Source of the DNA: Mycobacterium sp. E2479
GTDB lineage: Bacteria > Actinomycetota > Actinomycetes > Mycobacteriales > Mycobacteriaceae
NCBI RefSeq assembly: GCF_001667925.1
Contig: NZ_LZJR01000121.1
Location: forward strand, 17,871-81,870
DNA length: 64,000 bases
Direction: 5' to 3'
Shown: positions 34,729-44,342 of the stretch, piece after piece
Position numbering within the stretch: the stretch's first letter is position 1
Layout of the letters: each line of letters opens with the position of its first letter
The notes under the pieces: model-generated
The model's database searches: none
Told to the model about the DNA's origin: nothing
Seen by the model: only the letters and a program-made list of their open reading frames with translations
Program-made: the position numbers and the translations under genes

Positions 34729-35272
34729 GCGTGTCGACGAGTTCCTCGGCGTTGGTGTGCCACTTGTCCAGATCCATGTGGCCGCTTAAGTCCAAACCCG
34801 TGATGCCGTGGGCGCTGGTCAAAATGAGGGCCCCGTAGCGTCGCGCGTGCTGCGCACCCGTGATGCGACCAACTATCTCGAGAAACAGATCCTGCGCGCG
34901 TTCGGCCACCCGGATCGCTTCAGTCGGATCACCGGCGGGTGGGGTGAACATCAGGCGGTAGAGGTGCGGGCGGGTGCGCCCGATCGCGATCAGCGACAGC
35001 AGGCCGGTGCGCAACGACTCTTCGGGCGGTTCGCTGCTATTGGCCAATATTTCGAGCGCGTCGGCCAATTCGCTCAAAGCGTTGGTGGCCAGGACTGCCA
35101 GCAGCGCATCCTTGTCGGCGAAGTGGCGATACGCCGCCGAGCGCGACACCCCACTGCGAGCACCCACCTCACGCAGCGTGACCGCCTCGACCCCGCCGAG
35201 GTCGAGCAGGACCCCGGCCGCCTCGATCAGCGACCTGCGGGTCGCCGCGGCGCTCTCGGCCCGTGTCGTCAC
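34700..35272 (-). CDS. TetR-family regulator divergent from an SDR gene
   Basis: This 190-residue protein has HTH TLREVGARSGVSRSAAYRHFADKDALLAVL near residues 31-60 and a C-terminal domain with LYRLMFTPP and HGITGLDLSGHMDLDKW, resembling the WHG-type TetR C-terminal domain. GTG 35272 starts it. It is transcribed away from the SDR at 35386, and the shared intergenic region has two TTGAC...GTCAA-type sites, so it probably represses that gene and itself. Confidence 0.88.
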   Translation of the reverse strand: MTTRAESAAATRRSLIEAAGVLLDLGGVEAVTLREVGARSGVSRSAAYRHFADKDALLAVLATNALSELADALEILANSSEPPEESLRTGLLSLIAIGRTRPHLYRLMFTPPAGDPTEAIRVAERAQDLFLEIVGRITGAQHARRYGALILTSAHGITGLDLSGHMDLDKWHTNAEELVDTLISLLPRAR

Positions 35273-35311
35273 TCGGCGAGCATAAGCCGATGCGTGGCCG
35301 CCGACTTGCAG

Positions 35312-35355
35312 TTGACAACGTCAACTCAACTGTTATTTTGAGATGACAGCGTCAA
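35312..35355. promoter_or_regulatory. Promoter and paired operator sites between TetR and SDR genes
   Basis: TTGACAACGTCAA (35312-35324, arms TTGAC/GTCAA) and ATGACAGCGTCAA (35343-35355) are two related dyads 31 bases apart, each followed by CTCAA. TTGACA at 35312 and TATTTT at 35334-35339, 16 bases apart, could be the -35 and -10 of the SDR promoter, so a repressor on the first site would block it. Confidence 0.55.
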
Positions 35356-35385
35356 CTCAAACCCCCCACCCGGACGGAGCCCGCC

Positions 35386-36294
35386 ATGAATTCCTCGCAT
35401 ACCGACCGTCACGAACTGATCGTCGTGACCGGCGCTTCGACCGGCATCGGCGCGGCCACGGCTAAAGAGCTGGCCCGCAAAGGTTTTCATGTGCTGGCAG
35501 GCGTACGCCGCGAGGCCGACGCCGAAACGTTGCGCGGCTTGGGCATCGAAGGGATCGAGCCGCGCATCCTCGACATCACCGTCGAATCAAACGTGGCTGC
35601 CATCGCCGCGCGAATCGCCGATGACCCGCGCCCCCTTCGCGCGCTGGTCAACAACGCCGGGATCGCGATCAATGCGCCGGTTGAAACGCTGCCGATCGAC
35701 CAGTGGCGCCGGCAGTTCGAGGTGAATCTGTTCGGCCACATTGCGATCACCCAGGCGCTCTTGCCGGCCCTGCTGCGCAGCTCGGGCACGGTCGTGAACA
35801 TCAGTTCCGTCGGCGGCAAGGTGGTCTTGCCGACCTACGGCGCCTATGCCGGTTCGAAGTTCGCCCTCGAGGCCGTCAGCGACGCCCTGCGTCGTGAGGT
35901 CACAGACCTGGGCGTCAAGGTGGTCGTCGTCGAACCCGGCGCGGTCAAGACCGAGATCGCCGAGCGTGGAATCGCCACGGCGGAGGAACTGATGGCCGAC
36001 ATGACCGCCGGCCAACTCGCCCGCTACGGCGATGTCACGACGGCCGTCACGGCACAGGCGCGGTCGTTCAAGGATATTGGCGTTCCGGCCGAACACGCCG
36101 CGAAGGTGATCGCCAAGGCCGCGACCGCGTCTCGCCCCCGGACTCGCTACACCGTCGGACGCGACGCTGCGATCCTCGTGCGACTCAGCCGCGTCATCTC
36201 CGACCGGGTCCTGGACCGCATCGTGCGCCGCAATCTTCGGTCTTTTACCAAAGGCCCGGCTCTAAACGGCCGCCGCGCGGCGGTCGGCGTGTGA
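35386..36294 (+). CDS. Short-chain dehydrogenase/reductase
   Basis: This classical SDR has 302 residues: cofactor motif TGASTGIG near residue 16, NNAG (LVNNAGIAI), catalytic Ser in NISSVGGKVV, and YxxxK as YAGSKFA with the preceding TYGAYAG. Its C-terminal extension is basic. ATG 35386 starts it. It lies in an accessory block (33.2-36.3 kb) absent, as I recall, between nrdF2 and Rv3049c in M. tuberculosis. It ends convergently with the monooxygenase (33-base overlap). Substrate unknown. Confidence 0.9.
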   Translation: MNSSHTDRHELIVVTGASTGIGAATAKELARKGFHVLAGVRREADAETLRGLGIEGIEPRILDITVESNVAAIAARIADDPRPLRALVNNAGIAINAPVETLPIDQWRRQFEVNLFGHIAITQALLPALLRSSGTVVNISSVGGKVVLPTYGAYAGSKFALEAVSDALRREVTDLGVKVVVVEPGAVKTEIAERGIATAEELMADMTAGQLARYGDVTTAVTAQARSFKDIGVPAEHAAKVIAKAATASRPRTRYTVGRDAAILVRLSRVISDRVLDRIVRRNLRSFTKGPALNGRRAAVGV

Positions 36295-37815
36295 ACCTTT
36301 GCCAACCCCGAAGAACTGGTACTCGTCGAGCTTGACCGAGCGAGTCGCCCGCCAGTACTCCCAGGTGTAGCCGCCCCAGAGCACCGTGTTCTTGCCGTGC
36401 TCGTCCAGATACCAGCTGCTGCAACCGCCGCTGTTCCACACCGACGGGCCCAGCCTGCGTTGCAACTCGTCGTTGAACTTGTCCTGGGCGGCGCGGGTTG
36501 GAGCCAGCGCCTGCGCGCCCAGCTTGTCGCAAGTCGCGATAGCGTCTGCGACGTAACGGATCTGGGATTCGATCATGAACACCACCGAGTTGTGTCCCAG
36601 CCCGGTGTTGGGTCCCAGCAGGAAGAACAGGTTGGGCACGTCGGCGACGGTGATGCCGCGGTGCGCGCCGATGCCCTCGCGGTTCCAGCGGTCCACCAGG
36701 TCCTCGCCGTGCAGTCCCTTGATCTGGACGTAGGTGTAGGAGTCGGTGACGTGGAAGCCGGTGGCGTACACGATCACGTCGGCCTGGCGGTGGGTGCCGT
36801 CGGCCGTGACGATGCCGTCGGCGGTGATCCTCGAAATGTGGTCGGTGACCAGTTCGGTCTTGGGGTCGGCGACCGCGCCGTAATAGGTGGAGGAGTTCAG
36901 GATTCGCTTGCAGCCGATGCGGTAGTTCGGGATCAGCTTGCGCCGCAGCTCCTTGTCCTTGACCGAGCGGCGAATGTTGTATTTGCAGTAGGACTCGATG
37001 AACTTGAGCAGGTTCGGCCGTTTGGTCATGCCGATGGCCAGCGCTTCCTGGCTCCAGTAGATCGCGAGCCGGACCATCGCGCGCAGGCCGGGCACGTTCT
37101 CCATGGCCCGGCGCACGGCCGATGGGATCTCGGGGTTCGAGCGCGGGACCACCCACGGCGGAGTGCGTTGGTAGAGCTGAAGTTCGGCGACCTGTCCGAC
37201 GATCTCCGGCACGATCTGGATCGCACTCGCGCCGGTTCCGATCACCGCCACCCGCTTTCCGGTCAGGTCGACACTGTGGTCCCACTCCGCGGAATGGAAA
37301 GCGGCGCCGCGAAATTCGTCTCGTCCCTGGATGTCGGGCATGGACGGGATGTGGAGCGCGCCGGCACCCGAGATCAGGAATTGCGCGACGTACTCGCGCC
37401 CGTCCGCGGTGAACACGTGCCAGCGGTTCTCGTCATCATCCCAGTGGGCACGGTCAACCAGCGAGTTGAATTCGACGTAGCGGCGCAGGCCGTACTTCTC
37501 GGTGACACCTTTGAGGTAGTCCCAAATCTCGGGCTGGAAAGAGAACGGGTTTTTCCAGTCGGGCTTCGGTTCGAACGAGAACGAGTACAGATGCGACGGG
37601 ATGTCGCAGGCGCACCCGGGGTAACTGTTGTCTCGCCACGTGCCGCCGATGTCGTCGGCCTTTTCCAGGATGACGAAACCGACGCCCTGCTTCTGCAGCG
37701 CGATGGCCATCCCCAGGCCGGAGAATCCGGTCCCGATGATGACGGCGCGCGTGTGCACCGGCCTTTGGGCGGTAGCCCCCGGGATTGTCTCGGTTTGTGT
37801 CACGACGTCGGTCAC
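36262..37815 (-). CDS. Baeyer-Villiger-type flavin monooxygenase, Rv3049c-like
   Basis: This 517-residue FAD/NADPH monooxygenase has the FAD fold AVIIGTGFSGLGMAIAL near residue 24, the type I BVMO fingerprint FRGAAFHSAEWDH near 168, the NADPH fold VAVIGTGASAIQIV near 189, and the later ATGFHVTD. Substrates would be ketones or aldehydes. GTG 37815 starts it. The TetR gene directly upstream on the same strand, with a dyad in the gap, is the likely regulator. Confidence 0.93.
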   Translation of the reverse strand: MTDVVTQTETIPGATAQRPVHTRAVIIGTGFSGLGMAIALQKQGVGFVILEKADDIGGTWRDNSYPGCACDIPSHLYSFSFEPKPDWKNPFSFQPEIWDYLKGVTEKYGLRRYVEFNSLVDRAHWDDDENRWHVFTADGREYVAQFLISGAGALHIPSMPDIQGRDEFRGAAFHSAEWDHSVDLTGKRVAVIGTGASAIQIVPEIVGQVAELQLYQRTPPWVVPRSNPEIPSAVRRAMENVPGLRAMVRLAIYWSQEALAIGMTKRPNLLKFIESYCKYNIRRSVKDKELRRKLIPNYRIGCKRILNSSTYYGAVADPKTELVTDHISRITADGIVTADGTHRQADVIVYATGFHVTDSYTYVQIKGLHGEDLVDRWNREGIGAHRGITVADVPNLFFLLGPNTGLGHNSVVFMIESQIRYVADAIATCDKLGAQALAPTRAAQDKFNDELQRRLGPSVWNSGGCSSWYLDEHGKNTVLWGGYTWEYWRATRSVKLDEYQFFGVGKGSHADRRAAAV

Positions 37816-37889
37816 GGTCGATCGGTCCTTCTATCCAGGCCTACGGGTCGGCGTTAGCCAGCGTATTCGCCTGCGCCCCGGCTGACGCA

Positions 37890-37911
37890 GATACCCAGTA
37901 CCCAGGGTATC
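37890..37911. promoter_or_regulatory. Dyad upstream of the monooxygenase, candidate TetR operator
   Basis: GATACCC (37890-37896) and GGGTATC (37905-37911) form a 7-bp inverted repeat with eight bases between, about 75 bases before the monooxygenase start and downstream of the TetR stop at 37965. Spacing and length fit a TetR dimer. Confidence 0.5.
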
Positions 37912-37964
37912 GGTTGGGACGAGTGTTATCGATGGCCGCGACGGTTGTCAACGGCGCTGCTCGC

Positions 37965-38711
37965 TCAGCTCACAGCCGGGTTGCCGGCCACCATGTCGTG
38001 AATCGGCAGGTCAGGATTCATCGTGATACCCAGGGCCTCGGCGGTGCCGACGATCACTCCCATCATGATCGTCGTCAAATGCGCGACGAACTGCTCGCGC
38101 GACATCAGCCGCGGGCTGTCCGGCTCGGGACCCAGCCACCACTCGGTGGCCGACGCGGCACAGCCGAACGCCGCGTGCCCGGCGAGTTCGACCGCCGCGT
38201 GGTCGAGCTCCATCTCGCTGAGCTCGCTGTCGAACATGTCGGCCACGGCCAGGGTGATTCCACGTCCCTCGTTGAGGACCTGGGGGGTGGCCGCCGACCG
38301 GCCCTGGATGAACACGCGCAGCACGTTGGGATGCTTGTCGACCAGGATCACGTACTCCTCGACGCTGCGCCGAATCACCTCGCGGGCCGAGTCGGTCCTC
38401 AGGTCGATGGACGGAAAGATCGCTGCCCACAGCATGTCGCGCAGCCGCTCCCCGATCGCCTCGAACAGGTCCGATTTGTCGTGAAAATGGCGGTAGATCT
38501 TCGGTTTGGCGGTGCCGGCCTCCTCGGCGATTTCTCGCACCGACAGCTCGGGCCCGAGGCGGTCGATCGCGCGGAAGGCCGCGTCGACGATTTCGTTGCG
38601 CACTTTCTTGCGGTGCTCGCGCCAGCGTTCGCTGCGCGCGTCGACCTTGGCCCCGGGCTTGGCGCTGGGGTGGGGTCTAGAAGGTCGAGGCATTCTCACC
38701 ACGTCAAGCAC
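37965..38711 (-). CDS. TetR-family regulator, Rv3050c-like
   Basis: This protein has about 248 residues with a basic, Pro-rich N-terminal tail (MPRPSRPHPSAKPGAK) and HTH LSVREIAEEAGTAKPKIYRHFHDKSDLFEAI near residue 56. GTG 38711 has GAGG four to five bases upstream; ATG 38693 (MPRPSRP) is the alternative. The monooxygenase follows after a 149-bp gap with a dyad. The arrangement matches Rv3050c-Rv3049c, and control of the monooxygenase is inferred. Confidence 0.88.
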   Translation of the reverse strand: MLDVVRMPRPSRPHPSAKPGAKVDARSERWREHRKKVRNEIVDAAFRAIDRLGPELSVREIAEEAGTAKPKIYRHFHDKSDLFEAIGERLRDMLWAAIFPSIDLRTDSAREVIRRSVEEYVILVDKHPNVLRVFIQGRSAATPQVLNEGRGITLAVADMFDSELSEMELDHAAVELAGHAAFGCAASATEWWLGPEPDSPRLMSREQFVAHLTTIMMGVIVGTAEALGITMNPDLPIHDMVAGNPAVS

Positions 38712-38767
38712 TTTACCTCGTCGCCGCTTCTGACCTGGGCAGACTGGCGCAGAGCTCTGCGGCCATC

Positions 38768-39745
38768 TCAGTACGCTGCCCGCAGCACCTCGCTGGGAGA
38801 CCGGCCGAATTGTCTGCGGTAATCGGCGGCGAACCGGCCCAGGTTGCCGAACCCCCAGCGGTAGGCAATGGCCGCGACGGTCACTCCCTCCTCGACGGAG
38901 GCCTGCCGCAGATCGGTATGCGCGCGGGCGAGACGAACAGATCTCAGATACGCCATCGGAGTCGTATCGAGGTGTTTGCGGAAAGCTTCCTGCAGGGCGC
39001 GAGTGCTCACCCGCGCCGCGACCGCGACGTCACCTATGCGGACATCCTCGGCGGCGGTCGCCTCGAGATAGGCGATCGCGCGGCGGAGGGCCGCCGGTCG
39101 GACGTTGCCGCCGGGACACATGCCGGCGGAGTGAGCGATCTCGGGATAGGCCTCGACGACGCTGGCCACCAACGTCCGAATCAACTGGCCGCGCAGTAGC
39201 GCCCCGGACGTCAGGAGTCCGCTAGGCCCGGCATTACGAAGCAGGAAGTGCATCATCTTCGCAACAGCCATCGTTCCCGTCTTCGACGGACGCCGGCTCA
39301 AGGGTATTCGGATCGGTCCCGGCTCATCCATCGCAACGAGTTCGGCAACCGCCGTCTCGAATTCCGTCCGAGGAAGCATCACGTTGAACAGGTTGCAGTT
39401 TTCTTCCCAGCGCAGCTGGTACACAGTGTGCGCATCCAGGATCACGTGCTCGCCGGGCGGCACGAGCCGTTCGGCGCGCCCGGCACGGGCCACGAAGCGC
39501 CCGCTAATCTGTTGTGACACAAGGACGAACTCGTCGAACGGCAGCGGATCAACCCAAGCAGTACCGGATCCGAAGGACGTGGAATTGACGCCGAACCCCG
39601 TGGCGCCCCCCTCCGCATGCCGCGCCCGGAACCTTGACAGGCTGCCGCCGACGGTCAACCGGTGGGGACAGTAGGCGGACGTGAGTTGAGTGCGCGCCTC
39701 GTCTGGATCGGAGGTATCCGTCCGGATGCGGAGACTCTCGATCAT
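38768..39745 (-). CDS. AraC-family transcriptional regulator
   Basis: This 325-residue protein has a cupin-like N-terminal domain (PPGEHVILDAHTVYQLRWEENC) of the AraC-binding-like type and a C-terminal double HTH: VRIGDVAVAARVSTRALQEAFRKHLDTTPMAYLRSVRLARAHTDL, then ITYRWGFGNLGRFAADYRRQFGRSPSEVL-type closing helices. ATG 39745 starts it. It lies downstream of, and on the same strand as, a flavin oxidase and mmpS/mmpL genes and is a likely local activator. The gap of 217 bases to the oxidase stop holds no gene. Confidence 0.88.
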   Translation of the reverse strand: MIESLRIRTDTSDPDEARTQLTSAYCPHRLTVGGSLSRFRARHAEGGATGFGVNSTSFGSGTAWVDPLPFDEFVLVSQQISGRFVARAGRAERLVPPGEHVILDAHTVYQLRWEENCNLFNVMLPRTEFETAVAELVAMDEPGPIRIPLSRRPSKTGTMAVAKMMHFLLRNAGPSGLLTSGALLRGQLIRTLVASVVEAYPEIAHSAGMCPGGNVRPAALRRAIAYLEATAAEDVRIGDVAVAARVSTRALQEAFRKHLDTTPMAYLRSVRLARAHTDLRQASVEEGVTVAAIAYRWGFGNLGRFAADYRRQFGRSPSEVLRAAY

Positions 39746-39962
39746 GATTGCTCCCGTTGGTGGCGCTACCGCGGGCCGCGCCCGCCCCGTTATTCGGATT
39801 CGGCAATTCTATTAGGACGCCGGGACCGCATCGCTCCGCTCGGGCGGCGCACGCAGTGATCTTCGTTACTTCATCCGTTCTGGGGCAACATCCGTCATGG
39901 CGCCAAGAGATCTGGGCGATCCTAACCTCGCAGGATTCGCCCGCGCTGACCCACGAACGTGT

Positions 39963-41384
39963 TCAGGCGACCGTCGGTGCTCCGACGGCCGGCAACACGT
40001 TGTGGTTGAGGCGGAACATGTTGGTCGGGTCGTACATTTCTTTGACGGCCGCCAGGCGCTCGTAGCGCTCACGACCGTAGATCGCGAGCCCGTCACCCGC
40101 TTCGTCTGGAGCAAGGTTGTTCACCAGCCGCCGGTCGCCCCGCCACGGCGCCATGCCGTCGAGCAGCGCTGCGACCGACTCTTTGAGCCGTTGCTCCTCC
40201 GCCAGCGGGCCAACTTCAACGCCCAACAAGACATATGGCAGGCCCCTGGTCGCCACCGAGTTGGGTACCGCCGGCTCCCGGTCCCATGCGCCCCCCAGGG
40301 CACGCAATTCAGCTATCCACATCGTTGTGTCGGAATCCGGACCGACGAGTGCGACCAGTTCATCCTGTGCCTCGGCGGGGAACTCCCGCAACATGATGCT
40401 GCGTTCGTAGTAGGGCAATGGCTTGGTTGGCTCGCTGTGGATGGATGCGACGTCGCTGTACGGCATCTCCGCGACCGTGTCCATGATCGCCGGAGCTATC
40501 GCCCGCAGCGGCGCCACCATTCGTTCGCCGTCCTCGGCCGTGCCGGTGTAGGCGATCCGCAAAGCCACAGTGAAGACGCCACGTAACTGGTCGGGCACCC
40601 CAGGCATCGACGGCAGCCGCAACGCGGCGAAAGACGTGCCCATGGTTTCCGGCGTGTGGGGGTGCCACGCGGCCCAGGCGTGTAGCACGTCGGCCATCCG
40701 CTCCCCCGGGAAATAAAGGCTGCCGCCGTAGAGGCGGGACACCGGGAACAAATCGAATTCCAGTGACGTGACCACCCCGAAGTTACCTTTGCCGCCGCGC
40801 AGCGCCCAGAACAGCTCGGGGTCGGATTCCGCGTCAACATGGCGCAATTCGCCGTCTGCGGTCACCACGTCAAGCGAACGCACGTGGTCCGCAGCGTAAC
40901 CGTGGGAGCGGCCCAGGGTCGGGCTCAGACCGCCTCCGAGGGTGTACCCGCAGACCCCCACCGTCGGGTTGGACCCATTCAACGGTGCCAGCCCGACCCT
41001 GGTGGCCTTCTGGACAACCTCCGCCCAGATGGCTCCGGCGCCGACTTTCGCGGTGCGGCCCACCCTGTCGATGACGACACCATTCATCTTGTGGGTCGTG
41101 ATCAAAACGGCACCCTGTGCCGTGCCGACGACCTGATGGCCGGTAGTTTTCACCAAAACCGGCCGGCGCTGTCCCGCCGCGAAACGAACGGCCGCCCGAA
41201 CGTCAATCACGCTGTGCGCCACCACAATCACAGCGGGCAGGAGCTCGTGATTGAGGTTGAAAACCGCGCGTTCGTCGTCATATCCCGCATCACCCGGCAG
41301 CAGAACCGACCCGGCCACCGCCGTTGCCAGGGCTGCGGTGGCGTCGGGCCGAACTGGTGGTAAGGACGCGTCATCGACGCTCAT
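39963..41384 (-). CDS. FAD-linked oxidase, berberine-bridge type
   Basis: This 473-residue PCMH-type flavoprotein has the FAD-binding segment VLVKTTGHQVVGTAQGAVLITTHKMNGV, with a His where the 8-alpha-histidyl link sits, and VGVCGYTLGGGLSPTLGRSHGYAADHV, with the Cys typical of bicovalent flavinylation. The C-terminus has the BBE motif YGRERYERLAAVKEMYDPTNMFRLNHNV. Such enzymes oxidise alcohols, sugars or alkaloids. ATG 41384 has AGAGG about nine bases upstream. It starts 93 bases after the mmpL stop on the same strand, suggesting one operon. Confidence 0.85.
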   Translation of the reverse strand: MSVDDASLPPVRPDATAALATAVAGSVLLPGDAGYDDERAVFNLNHELLPAVIVVAHSVIDVRAAVRFAAGQRRPVLVKTTGHQVVGTAQGAVLITTHKMNGVVIDRVGRTAKVGAGAIWAEVVQKATRVGLAPLNGSNPTVGVCGYTLGGGLSPTLGRSHGYAADHVRSLDVVTADGELRHVDAESDPELFWALRGGKGNFGVVTSLEFDLFPVSRLYGGSLYFPGERMADVLHAWAAWHPHTPETMGTSFAALRLPSMPGVPDQLRGVFTVALRIAYTGTAEDGERMVAPLRAIAPAIMDTVAEMPYSDVASIHSEPTKPLPYYERSIMLREFPAEAQDELVALVGPDSDTTMWIAELRALGGAWDREPAVPNSVATRGLPYVLLGVEVGPLAEEQRLKESVAALLDGMAPWRGDRRLVNNLAPDEAGDGLAIYGRERYERLAAVKEMYDPTNMFRLNHNVLPAVGAPTVA

Positions 41385-41477
41385 GGCGGACAACCTCTTT
41401 CGTATCGGGATACATTTGCGGGCAGGCAACTGGGGTTCCGGATCTGACGCTCGGCGTGGTAACTGTCTGCACACCGT

Positions 41478-44342
41478 TCACGGCCCGACGGTTGCGCCGA
41501 CTAAGGTGGCTTGCCGTCTGGTACTCCTGCGCACGGGCCTGGTGCGAATCACTCTGGGCCACCAGAAGAACGGCCCGAGCAGGCGCGCGAGCGCGGGCGT
41601 GATGAACGAACGAACGATAAGCGTGTCCAGCAGCAGACCCAGGCCGATGATGGAACCCATCTGGCCGATGTTGACCAGGTCGCTGGAAACCATCGCCGTC
41701 ATCGTGACTGCGAAAACCAGTCCGGCGGTGGTGACCACCTTGCCGGAATTGGCCACCGCTCTGATCAGACCGGTGTTGAGGCCTGCTTTGCTTTCCTCCA
41801 GGTAGCGGACGATGAGCAGGAGGTTGTAATCCGAACCAACCGCGACCAGGATGATGAAGGTCAAGGGCAGGTTCAACCAGCTCAGTGGGATACCGAGGAA
41901 GTGCTGCCACACGAGGACTGACAGTCCGAATGCGCCGGAATAGGAGAATGCCACTGTTCCAACGATGACCAGGGCCGCGATCACGCTTCTGGTGATGAGC
42001 AGCATCACCAAGAAGATCAATGCGAAAGCTGCTGTGGCCGCGATGATCAGGTCCATTCTCGCCGCTTCCTGGATATCCCAATACGTCGCCGCGGCGCCTC
42101 CGAGATACACCCGGGCTCCGGCCAGCGCGGTGCCCTTCAAGGCTTCCTTTGCTGCCGGAAGGTAGGTCTGATCGTGTTTGATCCCTTCGGGGGTCAGGGC
42201 TTCCCCGTCGTGGTAGACCATGTATCGCGCGGCCTTGCCGTCTGGGGAGACAAAGAATCTCAAGTCGATCTGGAAATAAGGATTGCTGAATGCGTCCGGT
42301 GGCAGATAGAAGAATTCATCGTTCTTGGAACTGTCGAAGGCATACCCGAGGTCCATCATCTGCCGGCTCAGCTCATCAAGCTGAGCCAACTGCGGCACTA
42401 TCGTGTTGTGCTCGGTCAGGATGATCTTGTGTAGCTCCTCGAGAGACTCCACGTTGTGGCCGAGGAGGTCGACGAGTTGGGGCGTGACGGCATCCTGGAT
42501 CATTGCCGCCTTGAGATTTTTGTCCATCTGGTCCGCTAACTGGTCGATCTTGTCGGTCGCGTCGAACAGCGATTGCATCGAATTACAGATTGGGATGTCG
42601 AAACAGTGCTTCTCCCAATAGAAATAGCTCCGGATCGGCCGCCAGAAGTCGTCGAAGTCGGCGATGTTATCCCGCAGTGATTCTGTGACGTCCTTCATGC
42701 CTCGGGCGGCGTCGGCGGCGATATGAGCCGCTCCGGCCTGTTGTGACGTCAGCTCCTGTTGCTGACGCATCAGGCTCGTCATGCGGTCGGTGACGGCGGC
42801 CATGTCGGTAAGCCGGGTGTTGAGGTCAGTGAGGAACGGTAGGAGTTGCTTGATCTTGGTTCCCATCGTCCCCATGGCGTAGGTGAACGACGAATGCTCG
42901 AGTGGGGACCCCAACGGCCTTGTGGTGCTCTGGACCATCCCCACGCCGGGCGTGTGAAAAACACTGCGCGCCACGCGGTCCAGGGCAATCATGTCCGTGC
43001 TGTTCCGCATGTCGTGATCGGATTCCACCAGCAGCATATCGCCGTTGAGCCTGCTGACGGGAAAGTGCCTGTCGCTCGCCGCGTACCCTTGCTTGGATTG
43101 GATGTTATCGGCGATGTAAAGCCGGTCGTCATAATTTGGACGGTAGGTGGGCAGAGTGACCGACCCCACCAGCACTACCGCGCAACTCGCCAGCAGGACG
43201 CGGCCGGGCCAGCGCACGACCAGCGTTCCGACTTTGCGCCAAATCCCTTCCCCGGCCCGTTTTTTCGGCTCAAATGCACCGAAGCGACTACCCAGAGCGA
43301 GTAGAGCCGGACCAAATGTCAAGGCAGCCGTGACTGCGGTGAGCATGGCCACGGCGCAGGGAATGCCACAGGTATTGAAATAGTTGAGCCTGGTGAATTT
43401 AAGGCAGAATGTTGCGCCGGCCACCGCGAGACCAGATCCCAAGATGACGTGGGAGACGCCGCTCACAGCGGAATAGTAAGCGGTTTCGCGGTCTTCGCCG
43501 GCATGCCGTGCTTCGTGGTAGCGGCCGATCAAGAAGATCGCGTAATCGGTGCCCGCACCCAGGATCAGGGAGACAAGAATGTTCGAGGCGAACTCCGATA
43601 TCTGGGTCCACCTGTGGAACGCGAGAAAGGCGACAATGCCACGCCCGCAGATCAATTCCATCATCACCATCGACAGGATGAGCAGCGCGGTCGTGATCGA
43701 ACGATAGACGATCAGCAGCATCACGGTGATCAGGATGATGGTCACGAACATGATCGTGGCGAGGCTCTTGTTGCCGACCTCGAGCATGTCCGCCGACAGC
43801 GGCGCCGCACCCGAGACGTAGACTTTCAGTCCTGGTGGGGCGCTGATCTGCGAGACCAAATCTCGCACCGCATGGATCGACTCATCCGACAGCGACGATC
43901 CTTGGTTACCAGCAACCCGCACCAGCGTGTAAGAGGCTTTTCCGTCATTGCTCTGCACTCCTGCAGCGGTCGTTCCTTCTCCCCATAGGTTCATCACGTA
44001 TTGAACGTGTCTGTCACGCTGCAGTTTCGCGACCAGCTTGTTGTAAAACGAGTGGTCGGATTCGTCGAGTTTGTGCGCGCCCTCCAGCACAACCATCAGC
44101 AGGCTGTTGCTATCGGATTCTTTGAACACCTCTCCGATGTGGATGAGCGCATGTGACGAGGGTGCGTCCACCGGAACCAGGGGCCCTCGGTTCGCCTCGG
44201 TGATCGGCTCGAGCTGCGGGACTATCGTGTTGACCAGCACCACGAGCGCGACCCAGGCCAGTACCACGAGCAAACAAAACTTGCGGATGGCCTGCGCGAC
44301 AAACGGTTTAGGCGTGTCGATGGTCGCGTTGTCATGAATCAT
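41478..44342 (-). CDS. mmpL: MmpL-family transporter
   Basis: This 954-residue RND-family lipid exporter begins with a first helix (FCLLVVLAWVALVVLVNTIV), then a soluble domain to about 195, helices 2-6 with GAGTDYAIFLIGRYHE, and a second soluble domain from about 405 with a predicted coiled-coil stretch (about 500-680) and a Cys pair (CFDIPIC). C-terminal helices include AVGSDYNLLLIVRYLEES. ATG 44342 lies in an ATGA overlap with mmpS. It resembles siderophore/lipid-type MmpL proteins, but no PKS or NRPS is nearby to name a substrate. Confidence 0.92.
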   Translation of the reverse strand: MIHDNATIDTPKPFVAQAIRKFCLLVVLAWVALVVLVNTIVPQLEPITEANRGPLVPVDAPSSHALIHIGEVFKESDSNSLLMVVLEGAHKLDESDHSFYNKLVAKLQRDRHVQYVMNLWGEGTTAAGVQSNDGKASYTLVRVAGNQGSSLSDESIHAVRDLVSQISAPPGLKVYVSGAAPLSADMLEVGNKSLATIMFVTIILITVMLLIVYRSITTALLILSMVMMELICGRGIVAFLAFHRWTQISEFASNILVSLILGAGTDYAIFLIGRYHEARHAGEDRETAYYSAVSGVSHVILGSGLAVAGATFCLKFTRLNYFNTCGIPCAVAMLTAVTAALTFGPALLALGSRFGAFEPKKRAGEGIWRKVGTLVVRWPGRVLLASCAVVLVGSVTLPTYRPNYDDRLYIADNIQSKQGYAASDRHFPVSRLNGDMLLVESDHDMRNSTDMIALDRVARSVFHTPGVGMVQSTTRPLGSPLEHSSFTYAMGTMGTKIKQLLPFLTDLNTRLTDMAAVTDRMTSLMRQQQELTSQQAGAAHIAADAARGMKDVTESLRDNIADFDDFWRPIRSYFYWEKHCFDIPICNSMQSLFDATDKIDQLADQMDKNLKAAMIQDAVTPQLVDLLGHNVESLEELHKIILTEHNTIVPQLAQLDELSRQMMDLGYAFDSSKNDEFFYLPPDAFSNPYFQIDLRFFVSPDGKAARYMVYHDGEALTPEGIKHDQTYLPAAKEALKGTALAGARVYLGGAAATYWDIQEAARMDLIIAATAAFALIFLVMLLITRSVIAALVIVGTVAFSYSGAFGLSVLVWQHFLGIPLSWLNLPLTFIILVAVGSDYNLLLIVRYLEESKAGLNTGLIRAVANSGKVVTTAGLVFAVTMTAMVSSDLVNIGQMGSIIGLGLLLDTLIVRSFITPALARLLGPFFWWPRVIRTRPVRRSTRRQATLVGATVGP

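Noticed and set aside
36397..37857. A long plus-strand open frame (486 codons) opposite the monooxygenase
   Set aside because: It is antisense to a protein with all Baeyer-Villiger motifs, has low-complexity Val/Gly/Asp composition and no recognisable domain; high-GC DNA commonly gives such shadows.
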